Shown: positions 33,680 through 46,070, numbered from the stretch's first letter. The stretch: DNA of 64,000 nt from Pseudoips prasinana (GCA_951640165.1 OX621236.1:29566948-29630947), one strand, 5' to 3'. Notes: a model not told the origin generated them from the letters alone. Numbers and translations: made by a program.

Positions 33680-33765
33680 CAGCCAGCGTGTATCGTTCGT
33701 AGCTTAACGCAGAGCGCCTACCCCGGATTGGTAGGTTTCGAGACCCGCCGGACGATTAAATTTAT
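33680..33765 (+). mobile_element. tRNA-like SINE fragment
   Basis: GTAGCTTAACGCAGAGCGCC followed by GGTTTCGAGACCCGCCGG. It resembles the family-5 head. Confidence 0.4.
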
Positions 33766-34559
33766 GATTTCCCATTTTGAGATTATACAACATGTAACTT
33801 AATTAACGCACATCCTGAAAATAGTTTGTTCAGAATCGTTTACTGAATCGATTTATATTATTTTTAATATAGGTAATTTTTTATTCCAAAATGATTATGA
33901 AATACGGAAATTATTGTAATATTAACCCTGGACAGTCAAAACAAATTGAAATGGACCGTAAGTCAAAGTAATAAGACTTTTAAAATCGTAGTTTAATTTG
34001 TATTCATACTAATTCCATCATTCAATACAAAATAAAGAAAAATAAACTTTATTCCAAGATACTAATTTAGTAAATAACAATGCATATACAGTAAATAACA
34101 ATGTATGTATTATGATTACTACATAATATTCTAATTGGGATGTTTGAGGGTGTGCGTCAATTATATTGTTGTATGAGTAGCTCGACTGGGACTCTCCACC
34201 GTACAGGATACACTAACTTACATGGCAGTCCATAGATTACACTCTCAAAAAGTTAATTGGTTCCAATATTTGACACTCTAAAGAGTACAAGAGCAAATAG
34301 ACAATCCCGCATCAAAAAGCCCTAGCGAGTCCGCAGCCAGATTGGGTAGGATTCATATAAAATGATTAATCTCGGCACCGATCTCTTTCAGACAACCTTA
34401 GTATGATGAAAGAGATCATGAATATATAACGAAAAAGGAAAAAGAGAGTGGTTATAAAACTTAGAAGAGATCGCAAGGTAGGAAAGATGCCATGTGAGTT
34501 TCAAACGTCTTAATAATCACGTGGGCTCTTTATTGGTTAGCAGACTAGGTAGAAGAAAC

Positions 34560-34905
34560 TATCTCGTTAGTCTAGCGGTAGAGTGTTCAACCGTAGATAA
34601 TGAGGTTCTAGGTTCAAATCCCGGGTCGGGCCACAAAGTAATTTTGGGGGTTTTCCTAAAAATATTTTTTTTTGTACTTATCAGACACATCTCTGGTTAG
34701 CTTTAGTACACTCCCGTGTCTCAAAGAGCACGTAAAGCGGTCGGTCCTGTACCCGACCTCTTTCCATTCGTATCGCTAGTCGTCCCATCGGAACATGAGA
34801 GTGATGAAATAGAAAGTGCCCGTGTGTATGCGCACACACTTGTGTTCTATAATATGTCCTGGGCACTTGGCTAGTCTCTATTTAGACTGACTGCCGTGGT
34901 TGAAA
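34560..34905 (+). mobile_element. SINE family 4
   Basis: Head CGTTAGTCTAGCGGTAGAGTG, B box GGTTCAAATCCCGGGTCGG, then a T run and a 3' half (AGTGCCCGTGTGTATGCG; AGACTGACTGCCGTGG). Best copy of the family here. Confidence 0.75.
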
Positions 34906-35154
34906 TTCGGGATTAAAAATATTAATATTAAGTACTATAAAAAATGTAGTAGTATAGGTATGTAGTAAATACTTTCCATTACATATTAAAAATCCAGTCG
35001 CAATCCTATATTATAACATGTAAGTGTTCAAACTCGATATCTGAATTCATTGCGTACTCAAAAGCCGTCTGATACAACATAATTACTAAACACATGACTA
35101 CAGATATTCATTTCTATCTACGTATTAGATAGTAACTATGAAAGTGCTTATAGT

Positions 35155-35250
35155 GTCCGTCAGGCTGGCGGCTAAATGTCGCTCCCCCCTCGATTAATGG
35201 CCTCTCGGAAAAAGTACATGCGCGGCACAGGGGCGGCTCGTGATGCTGTG
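35155..35250. promoter_or_regulatory. GC-rich island with TAAT motif (possible regulatory)
   Basis: About 100 nt of much higher GC in AT-rich DNA, with CGATTAATGGCC. Not coding and not a repeat I recognise. Regulatory role is only inferred. Confidence 0.25.
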
Positions 35251-35516
35251 ACACTGTTTATTCTATACTTTAAATAATATTTATTAATTATAATTATATT
35301 AATATTTATTCTATACTTCGTCAACTCCTAAATTCTCTAGTGTAAAGCTTAATAATAATATCTATAGTATTATAACTTGTATATTATTATAGCATACCGG
35401 AAGGAATAATTTAGAACGTCTTTATAATTTTGTCTATGTTTGCTATTTCGTTTTGTTGTATTTTTATATAACATAAGTAGCCGATCGTCCTTTGATTTTT
35501 CTGATTAATCCTACTG

Positions 35517-35710
35517 TCCTACTAATGTAATAAATACGAAAGTTTGTGAGTACGGATGTATGGAAGAATAATATATTTATTACTCTTTCACGCAAAAAAT
35601 ACAGAACGGATATTGATTAGACTCTGCAGTAAAAAAGATTATTTATCCAGAATAACAGATAGGCTATAATTTATACAGTTTAACATGGGGATAACTGCGG
35701 GGCACGGTGT
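35517..35710 (+). mobile_element. Degraded Lep1-like Helitron
   Basis: TCCTACTAATGTAATAAATA and GAAAGTTTGTGAGTACGG at the 5' side; hairpin and CTAG are eroded at the 3' side (GATAACTGCGGGGCACGG). Confidence 0.65.
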
Positions 35711-37181
35711 TTTTAATAATTTCTTTAATTAGTTTTGGTGATGCACTGACTCCGATGATTATGTGTTTGTAAAGTACCCCGCGATACAGGCATTCAAATC
35801 CCTAGGGTTGGTTTATTTTTATAAAAAAGTAGATCATATGAAACAGAAGCCAATAATTGGTACCGTGAGTCCTGTTTTTATATTAAAGTCGTATATTAAT
35901 TTATACACTGTAAAAGATAAAAGGAATGACAGCCAGACAGACAACGCGATGATCGCATTAAGTGTTCCGTTTTTGCATCTTTGGAACTCATAAAGGTACT
36001 CCCAAGACTGCCAATATGATTAATGTATGCCATTAATGTATTTTGCCCAGATATTTTAATCCATGATTAGTGGAGTGTTCGCCGGTGCAAAAAATATGGT
36101 AGAGATAGACACTCTTAAGCAGAAGTTTGAACACTTTGTGACGTGCCGCCTTGAATTTGACCACAACAGCATAGGGCCTTTACTAAAATGAGTTCCACAG
36201 ACTGAGTAGTTACAAATTTTGAGACCGTATTTTCCAGTCGGAGAAAATAATTTCAGCGCAGTTTTCTTAATGAGAAAGCTAGTTTTTTTCTGGTTAGTTT
36301 TAAAAATTCTACAGAATTCAAGAAACTTAGTTTGCCGTTTATTTTTCTAGATTTTTCCTTATAAGAAATTTTAAAATAATGTTGTTCTCAAAAAGATAAT
36401 GGTTTAAGTCAGGTCATGTACGAGACTGTAGAAGAGAGGCAAGGCTTTTGATATTTGGCTGATAGCAAGGAAAGTTATCAATGCGTATAGATTAAAACAA
36501 CTTATTGGCTATCTACGCGGTTTTGAAAAACATACAACTCATTCAAAGTTTGCTTAATACAGCCTATTTAATTTATGTGTAACTCTAAAAATTTCGTTCC
36601 CCAAATTCATGTTTTGCAGATTCCTCAGTTCAGACAATAATGAATTGAGAGCCCTATAAATCTGTAATAAAATATTCTACAGATTAGAGAATTTCTTAAA
36701 ATATTTAAGAAATTCTTAACTAAAAATTATAAACCCAGAGATAGTACTTACAGAGATTTAGACTATGCCATAGCCTTTATGCATGCGTCAGGATTGAGCG
36801 CCCAAGTTATTTAATCATAACAGTTTTATTTCACGTTTAAGAAATTCATGGCCCTTTGCTTTAAGTTTTAACTATTTTTAACTAATTTTCCTAAAAGTCT
36901 TATTATGTTTCACAAAAGTTTGAAAAATGGGCCCTCGATTCTGACGCACATATTCATTTCATGATTCTCACGTAAATAAGGACGAAAATAATTATTTTTT
37001 AAAATCACGAATAAAGGAGAAATATTTAAATAATTACGTATTTTTTATGAGATAATATTTAAAAAAATACACTGGCATACGTAAACTCCTTCGTTCGTAG
37101 TCGCTTAAAACAATAAGCTATTTAAATATTTATATAATAAGTGAAATCAATATATCTTTAGATGAAAAATTAAACGCTTAC
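35711..37181. other. Spacer, 1.5 kb
   Basis: No gene or repeat I can name. Confidence 0.4.
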
Positions 37182-37299
37182 CCTTGAACTCTCTACGTTT
37201 GACACTTGTTCTGGAGGGAAGTAACTTCTTATATTTTTTAACAATCCATCGGGATGTCCCTAGCTGTTTTAATTGCGGGCTACTACTGATCCTGATATG
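37182..37299 (-). other. Candidate small coding exon, function unknown
   Basis: On minus, a 118-nt segment is bounded by an acceptor-like TTCGCCTCTACAG and a strong donor AAGG|GTAAGC. One frame is open throughout and basic: HIRISSSPQLKQLGTSRWIV, then KKYKKLLPSRTSVKRREFKG. GC is above background, and the frame stays open 40 codons in DNA where stops are frequent. No start or partner exon could be placed, and the protein family is not recognised. It could be an internal exon of a host gene or a fragment of an unknown element. RNA evidence is needed to call it a gene. Confidence 0.3.
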
Positions 37300-38507
37300 C
37301 TGTAGAGGCGAAGTTAAAAGCGTGTATATGGTAGCCAAAGTACCAGAATACACCAAAATAATACTTATGATATGTTATGATAATTTAGTTCAGTTGGGTA
37401 TTAATAAAGCGTTTCTTCTAACAAATTCGAGGGTTAATGCAAGAGTATTTTTATCTCAACATACCATGTTTATGTTAAGAACATTATCAACCTAACTACA
37501 TCCCTGTTGTTTTCCGCCCGTACTCAGCCCCTGACTAGATACGGCTTTTTGCATTAGTCAGAAGTGCTAAACATTTTTTCATGTTATATCATTGTTACAT
37601 AGATGTGAACATATACTACTTATAGCACGACAATTTTAGAATATAACTGCCATGACATAATTTTGAAAGTAATAATGAGTGACATAGCAATACAAAATAG
37701 TTATGTTCTGATTTTAATCTCCACGCTTGATCGACTACTTGATCCACGTAATATTTGAAATTAGCCTCATTATTTTTTAAGGTACTGTGGAAAATTTGTT
37801 TAAATAATACATTAGAACAACTTTTTTGAAAGTCAATATAGTGAATAAAATAAAATTGCAGTCTTAAAAAATAACGAAATTTAGTAAAAACATAGCCATC
37901 AAATTAAGGAAGACCTCAATACCTTCTAAGCGCCTTCATACAGTTGATTTTAAGTCTCGCTTCACAGATTTCTAATTATTTTATTTTGGTTGTAATCTAT
38001 TGAGCCACTCCAGAAGTAATAAATAAACAAACGGATCAAAATATATAATAGCCGATATGAGATTTATTATTTATTTCTAGCCTGCTCTTTAATTTCAAAA
38101 AAAATATTTGTGTACCCAGTTTTATGATTATGTAGTATATAATCTATATAATAGCTACGGCATAATTTAGCAAGTAAATAAATTTGTGGCAAAGTAATAC
38201 CTTAATAAATACAGTTCCATGATGAGTAATTGTCTCAATACTATATTAACACTACCTACCTAACGGTTGATAGGTAGTGTAAGTAGAGTTTTATAATCAT
38301 TCTCATATTGTTACGCGGTTTGTTCGTTCTTTTTCATTCGATAGAAAATACCTGCATAGAGAGAAAATAGTAACTAAAATACAGTCGAATTGTTTATTTC
38401 CTTCTTTTGAAATATGTCCTTTAACCGGACAAAACTATAATCTTTACCACCGAATTTTAAACTCTATTATTGTGTTATAATAAGAGCTAAAACCAATAAG
38501 TTAAGAA
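37300..38507. other. Spacer
   Basis: No gene supported. A short hairpin (ACACTACCTA/TAGGTAGTGT) lies at 38250-38280. Confidence 0.4.
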
Positions 38508-38534
38508 CACACGCGATGCCGGTCATCGCGTGTG
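38508..38534. repeat. GC-rich 11-bp hairpin
   Basis: CACACGCGATG, loop CCGGT, CATCGCGTGTG. It stands out in AT-rich DNA. Confidence 0.8.
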
Positions 38535-39054
38535 ATCATAATTGAACTAAGGGTTAAATAGTTAAGACAAAATCTGCATACATCCGAAAGATTCATTTAA
38601 AAAGCAGAGCCTTCAAATCTGTTATTTGTTTGAATCCACTTAAAAATAAAATCAACGGTGTAAAAAATAAATATGAAAGCACTCCTGATTTGTTAATATC
38701 GAAATTAACTCAAATCCGTTTACATTCGCCGTGATCAAAGGTTATGTGCTTCTGTGGCGTCGATTTTTTGCACGCCTAGTTAATAAGCGTCTACTGGGTC
38801 GTGAAATATTACAAATTGCGTCCCCACCCACCCCTCTCCCCCTCCAGTTTTACACTGCCTTTTTCACGCTACTACATTGGCATGATATCACTCAAGTTTG
38901 AATGGATATTTTTAGGCTAGTGTAATCTGAGTTTTGAAGGTTGATAAAGTATGTGACTGTTTTCTGAAAGTTCAAATTCGGAACATTGCCATTATTGATA
39001 CACTATGGCTTAACTTACCCGTCAGAAACCTTCGACACATACCTAGCATAAGTC

Positions 39055-39275
39055 GGGCACAGCGTTCATTCGTTCAAAGAGCAGCCCGACTGGGGAAGTA
39101 CTTCACCTTTCAGAAGACGTTCCTTAATAATAACTTGTGTGTCTGAGTGTGAGTAAGGTTGCCAGAGCTCATAGGGGTTGTGGTGGGGAGGGTCAGCAAC
39201 AATTGTTTGCGCATTCTTTTCAAGGCCGGCAACGCACCCGCGACTGTTTGGTGTTGCGAGTGTCCATGGGCGGCG
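39055..39275 (+). mobile_element. Retroposon family R
   Basis: TTCAAAGAGCAGCCCGACTG at the 5' side, then GCCAGAGCTCATAGG, AAGGCCGGCAACGCACCCG and GTGTCCATGGGCGGCGG. Its usual A-rich 3' end is missing here. Copies at 42517, 53090, 54455 and 58008. Confidence 0.7.
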
Positions 39276-39300
39276 GTAAAAGCTTGACTGGTAGAACATT

Positions 39301-39945
39301 CATCTTTGGAATTAAGTCCACCTTTGTACAGTTATGTCCATTAAGTTTAAATAATATACGAAATAAATAGAATAACATATGTGAAAAAGGGGCTATTACC
39401 ATAAATTATAGCAATGACTAGTTTATGTGTCTGGATTTTAATTCTGAGATATATAGCATCGTTTAGCGTACTTCAGGTGTAGTACAGTCAACAAAACACT
39501 ATCTTTGATTTAGTCTTTATCTCGAAGGCAGTAAGGGCGTTTTCGTAGTGCAAATTTATACACTGATAGCATCCGTCCACTGTATCATTATAATCTATAG
39601 CATTAACCAACGAATAGAAATGGCAGTAATTGTCAATAATTAGATCAATAAAACAGAGACAGCTTGCATCGGCCATAGCCTACGATACGATGATAATTAT
39701 CACTGTAATAATCAGTTTTCTTCAATCATGTCAGATTTGCGTGAAAAGATAACTTGTTATGCATTTTGATTAGCAGATGTGGCTTCTAACGGCGTCTGTT
39801 TCTGTGGGGAGACTGGAATGAGCACCTTACTTTGTTTTAATACGATCACTCATGTCTATATACGTCTACGAAATGCTATTTAACTTAGTACTTACCTGTA
39901 GAACAAGTAGAATTAGTTTGTTATATGCCAAATTGTGAAGAAAGT
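39301..39945 (+). repeat. Inverted duplication, left copy (about 600 nt)
   Basis: Matches the reverse complement of 45474-46070 along its length with moderate divergence. Shared words include GGAATTAAGTCCAC, GCGTACTTCAGG, GACAATTACTGCCATTTC (as complement) and TTTTCACGCAAATCTGAC (as complement). No coding seen. Confidence 0.8.
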
Positions 39946-39959
39946 TTCATAAGTTTAAT

Positions 39960-40050
39960 GTTTTCTTAAAATATTTACCAGCGTCCAAGTCGGGTGCCAA
40001 AGCGAGTCTATTAGAACCATTATCGCTTATGGGCTAATGAAAAATAGCCC
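39960..40050. promoter_or_regulatory. GC-richer island with TAAT motif
   Basis: Includes GGGCTAATGAAAAATAGCCC, a partly symmetrical site. Regulatory role is only inferred. Confidence 0.2.
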
Positions 40051-40597
40051 CTGTTGACGTGATTTAGCGATAGCCTGTTATTTGTTTGTGTGTATTGTTC
40101 TAAGGGCACATGGTAGGTATTAGCAGGCGTATGAACTGTTCCACTTATTGGACTACGCTTAGCTAGCTGCTTTCGCAAACGCGATCAAATTTCACGTATA
40201 TGATATAAAACTAAAATATTATAATATATTTAACCTGATTACCGCTCGTGGCTACTTAGTGGAAAAAGTAAAAGTTGCCTAAGTCCTTCCCTATGCTTCA
40301 ATCTATCTTCTTCCCAAGTTTCATCCCAAGCAGTTGCATTCACATTTATACTATTAATACGACTGGTCTCGCGCTTGCAATACTAATAATTTGTTGATTA
40401 GAGCAGTATACTGTAAGACACCTTAACTTAACTGGACCTATGACCACGATAGGCTAAGTGATTTAAGATTTCACCAAGTGGGAGTTGAACCTAGGTCCCC
40501 ATTAACTGCTATTACACGTGTAATGTAGTAGCACTTGCGACTAGCAGCACCAGGGTGCAAGGTCTCAAATAATGAGTCTGTCTTACAGGCAAGTTTT

Positions 40598-40740
40598 TTT
40601 TTAAAGACAACGCCCGCATTAGTGACACATATTACATCCAGACTCAGAACAACTATTTATGGGTCACACAATTAGTTGTCCGGTGCGAGAATTGTAACCG
40701 GCCCACGAAGCGACAAGGCGAGTGCGTATGGCACATAGCC
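40598..40740 (-). mobile_element. tRNA-headed SINE, truncated
   Basis: On minus, a tRNA-like head (GCACTCGCCTTGTCGCTTCG, GGTTACAATTCTCGCACC) joined to the shared body (TTGTTCTGAGTCTGGATGTA) and ending in an A run. A fourth head type on the same body. Confidence 0.6.
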
Positions 40741-42478
40741 TAGGTAAACTTACGCGAGTGATTAGGGTATTGCTCACTTGTGCACACAAACAATAAATGT
40801 ACTAATTGCTCCTACTTTACTGGAGCTTCACCAATCTTGTTCTGATGGTATACTAGTTTAAACTACTTCAGAATATGTTATTTTCACAATATACCACTAG
40901 GGTAAACAATCTAAACATATTAGGTATACACAAGAAGTTTTATGGGAGCTTCAACCACACCAGTACCCAAAATTAAATATTAAACGAAACATAATATATT
41001 CAATAAGATTTAAGACTCATTTTCATCAGTATCACTCATAATTTTTTTGATTACTTACTGCCACAGATCTCTTACTGCCATTATATAAGATTGTGTATAT
41101 ACAATAATTTCATATAAAATTTCGACTAAACGAATAAACGAATATCGTATCTCATAGCTGAAGTGTTAGTGATAGTCGCTGATTGAAAGAACCACTCCAT
41201 TTAAAGCTTTCAAAAAATATTAAAATAATTATTTGGTAAACTCTCACACTCTTTTATATAGTCATAACATGTATTATAATTATCATATTACTATTTACTC
41301 CAGGCTGGCCGAGGAGTTGACGTTCAAACGCAATATTTAGATAATTTATGATGAGGAGTATCCGGATCACCCCCATCTATGTTTCTACCATTTTATTTAA
41401 TATCCGGGATCGATTTTTTTATGATCTTTTTCATCATACTTCAGTTTTTGTCACTCGATTTGTTGAACATTTCTGGTTCAGTTTTTTTGTGATAACTAAT
41501 TAACTTAGTTAAACTTAACACCCTAAAAAGTATGGTTTATCTAATCATTGCAGACCTGACTTAGAATTTATTCGGAAGTTCAAAATTAGGGTTTTAGCTC
41601 AGAACTAATAAATTTTTAAAGTATGAAAAAATTAAAACGGGGAACATACATATTTTCTAAATTATATATTATTAATTAAGTTCACCTTTGCACACGTTTT
41701 TGTTTTGGTAGAGACAGATGTAAAGTTTCGCTTCCAGTACATATTAGTCAACATGCAATTGTCTTTAAAACTATGAAGTAAACATTAACACACATTATCG
41801 ATCTAAAATCTATTACCAGCACGTAAGGCAACATAACTTACTTACTAATTTCCTTTTGATTAATTTCTCCACTTATTTCCGCTTCCTTGGCTTCGTAGCT
41901 ATTATAAATAATTGAATTGAATCGTTACAAAATCAGTTATTGCGATAGAGTCAATCAATTTTCTTAAAGGATAACTTTATAAAAGCGGTCGGGTTCAGGA
42001 ATTGGGAAACTGAATTAAGCGCCCCGCAAACTGGTTATATCAATCATAAACTTATTCGATTAATTACGTTTTGCGGGAGTTAATAGCGACATCTATTAGA
42101 TGGGTAGGGAGGCACAATGAGTTATGTCGATAACATAAAATATGAGAAATTCAATTTATTGATAGGTAATTATAGCTTAAGTAAAGGAGAAATTCGATTA
42201 CGAATGAGCTCTTACGACTCGATACTGGCTGAATATGTTTAATATAATTTATGTAGGAAGTAGTACATATCTCTTACTAGGGCGTTACCAACTCGTTGAA
42301 AATCTTAGATATTTTATCGACTATTATAAAAGGGGGCAGCATAATGTATTTCTGCTCCTTCAGTTCCATAAAGCCTTTAAAAATTAGAATGAGTTCGTCA
42401 GTGAGCTGCCCATGGGGGCTACCGCCTAATTTGCCGATCATCGTAACCGAGATCGGTGTTCAAATAAATGAAGATTCA
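40741..42478. other. Spacer, 1.7 kb
   Basis: No gene seen. The stretch 41980-42110 is GC-richer and holds TATCAATCATAAAC and TTGCGGGAGTTAAT; a regulatory role is possible but unproven. Confidence 0.35.
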
Positions 42479-42740
42479 TCATCATCATGTCAGCCAAAGT
42501 ACGTCCACAGCTGGACATTCGCTCAAAGAGCAGCCCGACTGGGGAAGTACCTACACCACTTGCTCGTTTGTCACCCTCTGATATATAAAAAAAAATTGGC
42601 AGATGGCTTGGCGATCGCAGTTTGATGGTCTTAGTTTACAGAAAAACTCTGCTGCCCGTTCGCGCGGTAGGTGTTCCCTCGGTCGACTTCTACGCCCCCC
42701 ATGGGATGAGATGGGGTGATGATATTCTATGCCGTCACCA
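42479..42740 (-). repeat. Retroposon family F, interrupted by family R
   Basis: Minus-strand family F at 42479-42516 and 42596-42740, with a short family R element between. Confidence 0.65.
42517..42595 (+). mobile_element. Retroposon family R, internally deleted, nested in F
   Basis: The 5' piece (CGCTCAAAGAGCAGCCCGAC) is joined directly to the 3' piece (CTTGCTCGTTTGTCACCCTC) and an A run of nine. The whole middle, about 150 nt, is missing. Confidence 0.65.
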
Positions 42741-43172
42741 CACAGCAAAAGAAGAATAAAAATTACTAAACATTCCGGACCATTTATGACGTCACATGTG
42801 CACATGGAAGCCGATTGAAAGAATGATTTAGTCATTTTTAATCTACATCTATTTGAACGCCGATCACGATCACGATGATTGGCGAATTAGGCCGTAGCCC
42901 CCGAGGTGCCTTATTAAATCATCAAGTGTCCAGTGAACTAGTAGGTTAAAGAATTTTCCTCGGTATATATCCAAGCAACGTTGGTAGATTTCTTGCTTAT
43001 ATTATATTAATGATTATTTTTAAATTAGTGTATATAATATATATCATAATTTATAATAGTCATTTTTATTACAAACATATCTCATAAATTATTTGTTGAA
43101 TATGGTTAATCTTTTGATCGCCACATTCATGCATAGATGGCAAGCCAAATTGTGCCCAACTTGCAACAGTAG

Positions 43173-43400
43173 ATTCCGGCACATTATTCACACACGGCCA
43201 TCTGATCCCAAACTAAGCAGAGCTTGTACTATGGAAACCAGACTACTGATATACTACTTTTGTAAATACGTCCTTATACAAATAATTACACCCAGACTCA
43301 GGACAAACAGACATGTTCTTGCTCACAAATATCTGTCCAGGGTGGGAAACCTACCCACAACCTGTGGCGTGAAAGGCAACCACGCCAACCGGCCTGTCAC
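43173..43400 (-). mobile_element. SINE family 1 (tRNA-headed)
   Basis: Minus copy; 3' block CATCTGATCCCAAACTAAGC on plus. The tRNA-like head has small deletions. Confidence 0.8.
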
Positions 43401-43619
43401 ACGACTGTGGCGATTCAATTATTTAACTATGAAAATATTTGATTATTGCATTATACTTAAATAAAAATCTATAATTTCTATTCAAATGCTTAATTCCATG
43501 AGTTTACTTATGGTTTTATATTCTTAGAGTTAAGCAACTTTCTTGCCTCTTCCAGAATTAATCCCATGGTTATAAGTACTTACAATATTACTAAGATGAA
43601 TTCAAATAACCCTTTTGTC

Positions 43620-43780
43620 CCCATCAAACGTCGACAAGCACCTGGTGCATCACTATTCGGCCCATTTCGGTGGTGTCATTAGGCGGCTGTATTAATGATT
43701 AATGCGGCGCCGGGCTCACACGTCCCCCGTTCCCTCCGCGAATAAAACTCAAACCGACACTTAATGGAGCTACCCCTTTT
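43620..43780. promoter_or_regulatory. GC-rich island with TAATGATTAATG (possible enhancer)
   Basis: A 160-nt GC-rich patch with GTATTAATGATTAATGCGGC, a paired homeodomain-type motif, and no coding or repeat match. The local base composition suggests constraint. Inference only. Confidence 0.3.
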
Positions 43781-44591
43781 GACGGAGAACGCTGTCCTGC
43801 CTTATTTTTATTTGTCGATGGACGCAAACTCTCAAACTCTTTTGATATGTAGGATACTAGGTGCGCCCCACATTTATTTGCGATTTTGTCATTTTCTTTG
43901 GTTAAGTCAAGGTATACCTAACCTATTTAATTAAAATGTTTACCTAATAGTTTTTTTGTGTTACTGAATAACACACACACAAACTTTTAGTAAGACAGTG
44001 GGTTATGAGTTTCTAGAGAATAAGTCTTAGATTTTTGGCAAAATAATGCAGGAGAAAGTTCTAATTGTTAATAGTTTGTTTATCAATGTATCCTCTTTAA
44101 TACTACAACGTTAAATGTTCGGAACATCTTCGTTAGCTCCAGTCATTTCATTGGACAGAAAAACAATTGAAATTTGTGTGAATATGTTTTTATATTTTGT
44201 TTTGGAATGTCACATTTTTAATCGTTTCTCAACCAGTAAGGTACCTACTCCAAAAAATATTTGGCTCCATACATAAAAAATACAAAAATACTTTCTCGTC
44301 GGCGTATTATAACAGTATCTCTTACTTACAATATAAAAATCTATTTAAAAAGTTCACTGTCTATTATTTACATTTATGTGAAACTATGATTCAGATACGG
44401 GTTTGCACTGGTATTATTGTATACTCGTGACTGGCCCCGCCACTAGTCCAGCGGATTGCTTACGAATTGGTTAAGCACGATTTTTGTGTTGTAAACTAGC
44501 TATGTTTCGTGGCATCATAATGTAGCCTAATGGTAATATTTGATTTGGCTATTGTTTGAAAACAAACTGCTACATTAAATAAAATTATTTT

Positions 44592-45065
44592 TTAATCATA
44601 GATTTCACCATTACAAATCACAAGTTCACGATATTTATTTAATTTATTAATGAAGTAAAACCTTTCTAGCTTCGTTGTGATTTCAAAATTTATGAAACGC
44701 ATAAGCGGCAATAAAAAGAGACCAGTATATTCAAAAATAAGATTTAGAGAGAATAGATAGATTACAATGCTATGACGTTTCTTTGCGCCTGCGTACAACG
44801 CAGCCTTTGGAAAATGTGTCATGTCATAAAGAACGTGCTTTACATGGAATCCGAATGTCTTATAGTTACAATATATTTGTGGAATATAAAACTTTGCAAT
44901 AAATTTAAAATAATGTTTAAGCTTGGTACAAATATTATAAAAGATATAGTGCCCAATATTAAACGAATAAGTGGTGCAGTACATATGCCTACCTACTAGT
45001 ACCAAATATATCTCCTTAGAATAATACACACTAACAAATAACAAACTATCGCTAAAACACGTCAA
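44592..45065 (-). other. Long orphan open frame (157 codons)
   Basis: Minus-strand frame without stops in AT-rich DNA, ending RELVICNGEIYD. The start assigned is arbitrary. Composition is rich in Phe, Tyr, Ile and Lys as expected from random AT-rich sequence, and I see no motif. It may be chance or a decayed element. Confidence 0.15.
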
Positions 45066-45177
45066 CAGGGGCCATTAAATTACGACCAGAAGTTAGTGAT
45101 AATAATGATTCTATTGGATACTTGACTTGGACCCTGCTAAATATTTCAAGAAAACTGTTGATTTTAAAGTTTTTGGA

Positions 45178-45467
45178 ACGAAGTTCCTTATCGCGCGTTG
45201 TGAAAGGGGGCTAGACGGAAAAAAATCTTACGAAAAGTTGTCACGACACTTTCTGCAGCTGTGCGGCATGCGCATGTTTCTCTGTCTGTCTCTCTCTCTC
45301 TCTCTTATAGAAAGCAAGCCAGATATTTTCATTTCTATTTCGCATTGAACAGTGTGGTGTCGCGGCGATTATTTTTGTTGAGTGTATACAGGTTTTTTGT
45401 ACAAAATAAATAATAAGAAATAACTTCGTTCCATCCGGGTGTCCCTTGACACCTCTCAAGTTTTTTT
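45178..45467 (+). repeat. Repeat family H, copy 2
   Basis: Reverse complement of 21953-22240. It contains a (CT)n run at 45288-45305 and starts at GGAACGAAGTTCC. It abuts the right copy of the 600-nt inverted duplication. Confidence 0.7.
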
Positions 45468-45473
45468 AATTCA

Positions 45474-46070
45474 TTCACGATTCCCCATATTATCACAATC
45501 TAATACTACTTGTCCTACAGGTAAGCGTATCGTAGGCGTAGATAGATATGAATGATCATATTAAAACGAAGTAAGGTGCTCACTCCACAGTAACGCCACA
45601 GAAACAAACGCCGTTAGAAGTAACATCTGCTAATAACAAGTTATCTTTTCACGCAAATCTGACATGATTGAAGAAAACTGATCATTACGGAGATAATTAT
45701 CTTCGTATCGTAGGCAATGACCGATGCAAGCTGTCTCTGTTTTATTAATCTAATTATTGACAATTACTGCCATTTCTATTCGTAGGTTTATATAGATTAT
45801 AATAATACAGTGGACGAACGCCTCATCAGTAGTAACATTTCCACTACTAAAACGCCCTTACTACCGTCATGATAAAGACTCAGCCAAAGATAGTGTGGTG
45901 TCGACTGTATTACTCCTGAAGTACGCTGAACGATGCTATATTTCTAAGAATTAATATCTAGACATTAAAACCAGTGGTTCCTATTATTTATTCTAATGAC
46001 CCTTTTTACGCGTATGTCACTTCATTTGTTATTAAAACAACTGTACAAAAGTGGACTTAATTCCAGATAT
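45474..46070 (-). repeat. Inverted duplication, right copy
   Basis: Partner of 39301-39945, 5.5 kb away in the opposite orientation. Confidence 0.8.

Noticed and set aside
44592..45065. Functional 157-residue gene
   Set aside because: Composition follows AT bias, start is not supported and no motif or splice pattern is visible. Kept only as an orphan frame of low confidence.
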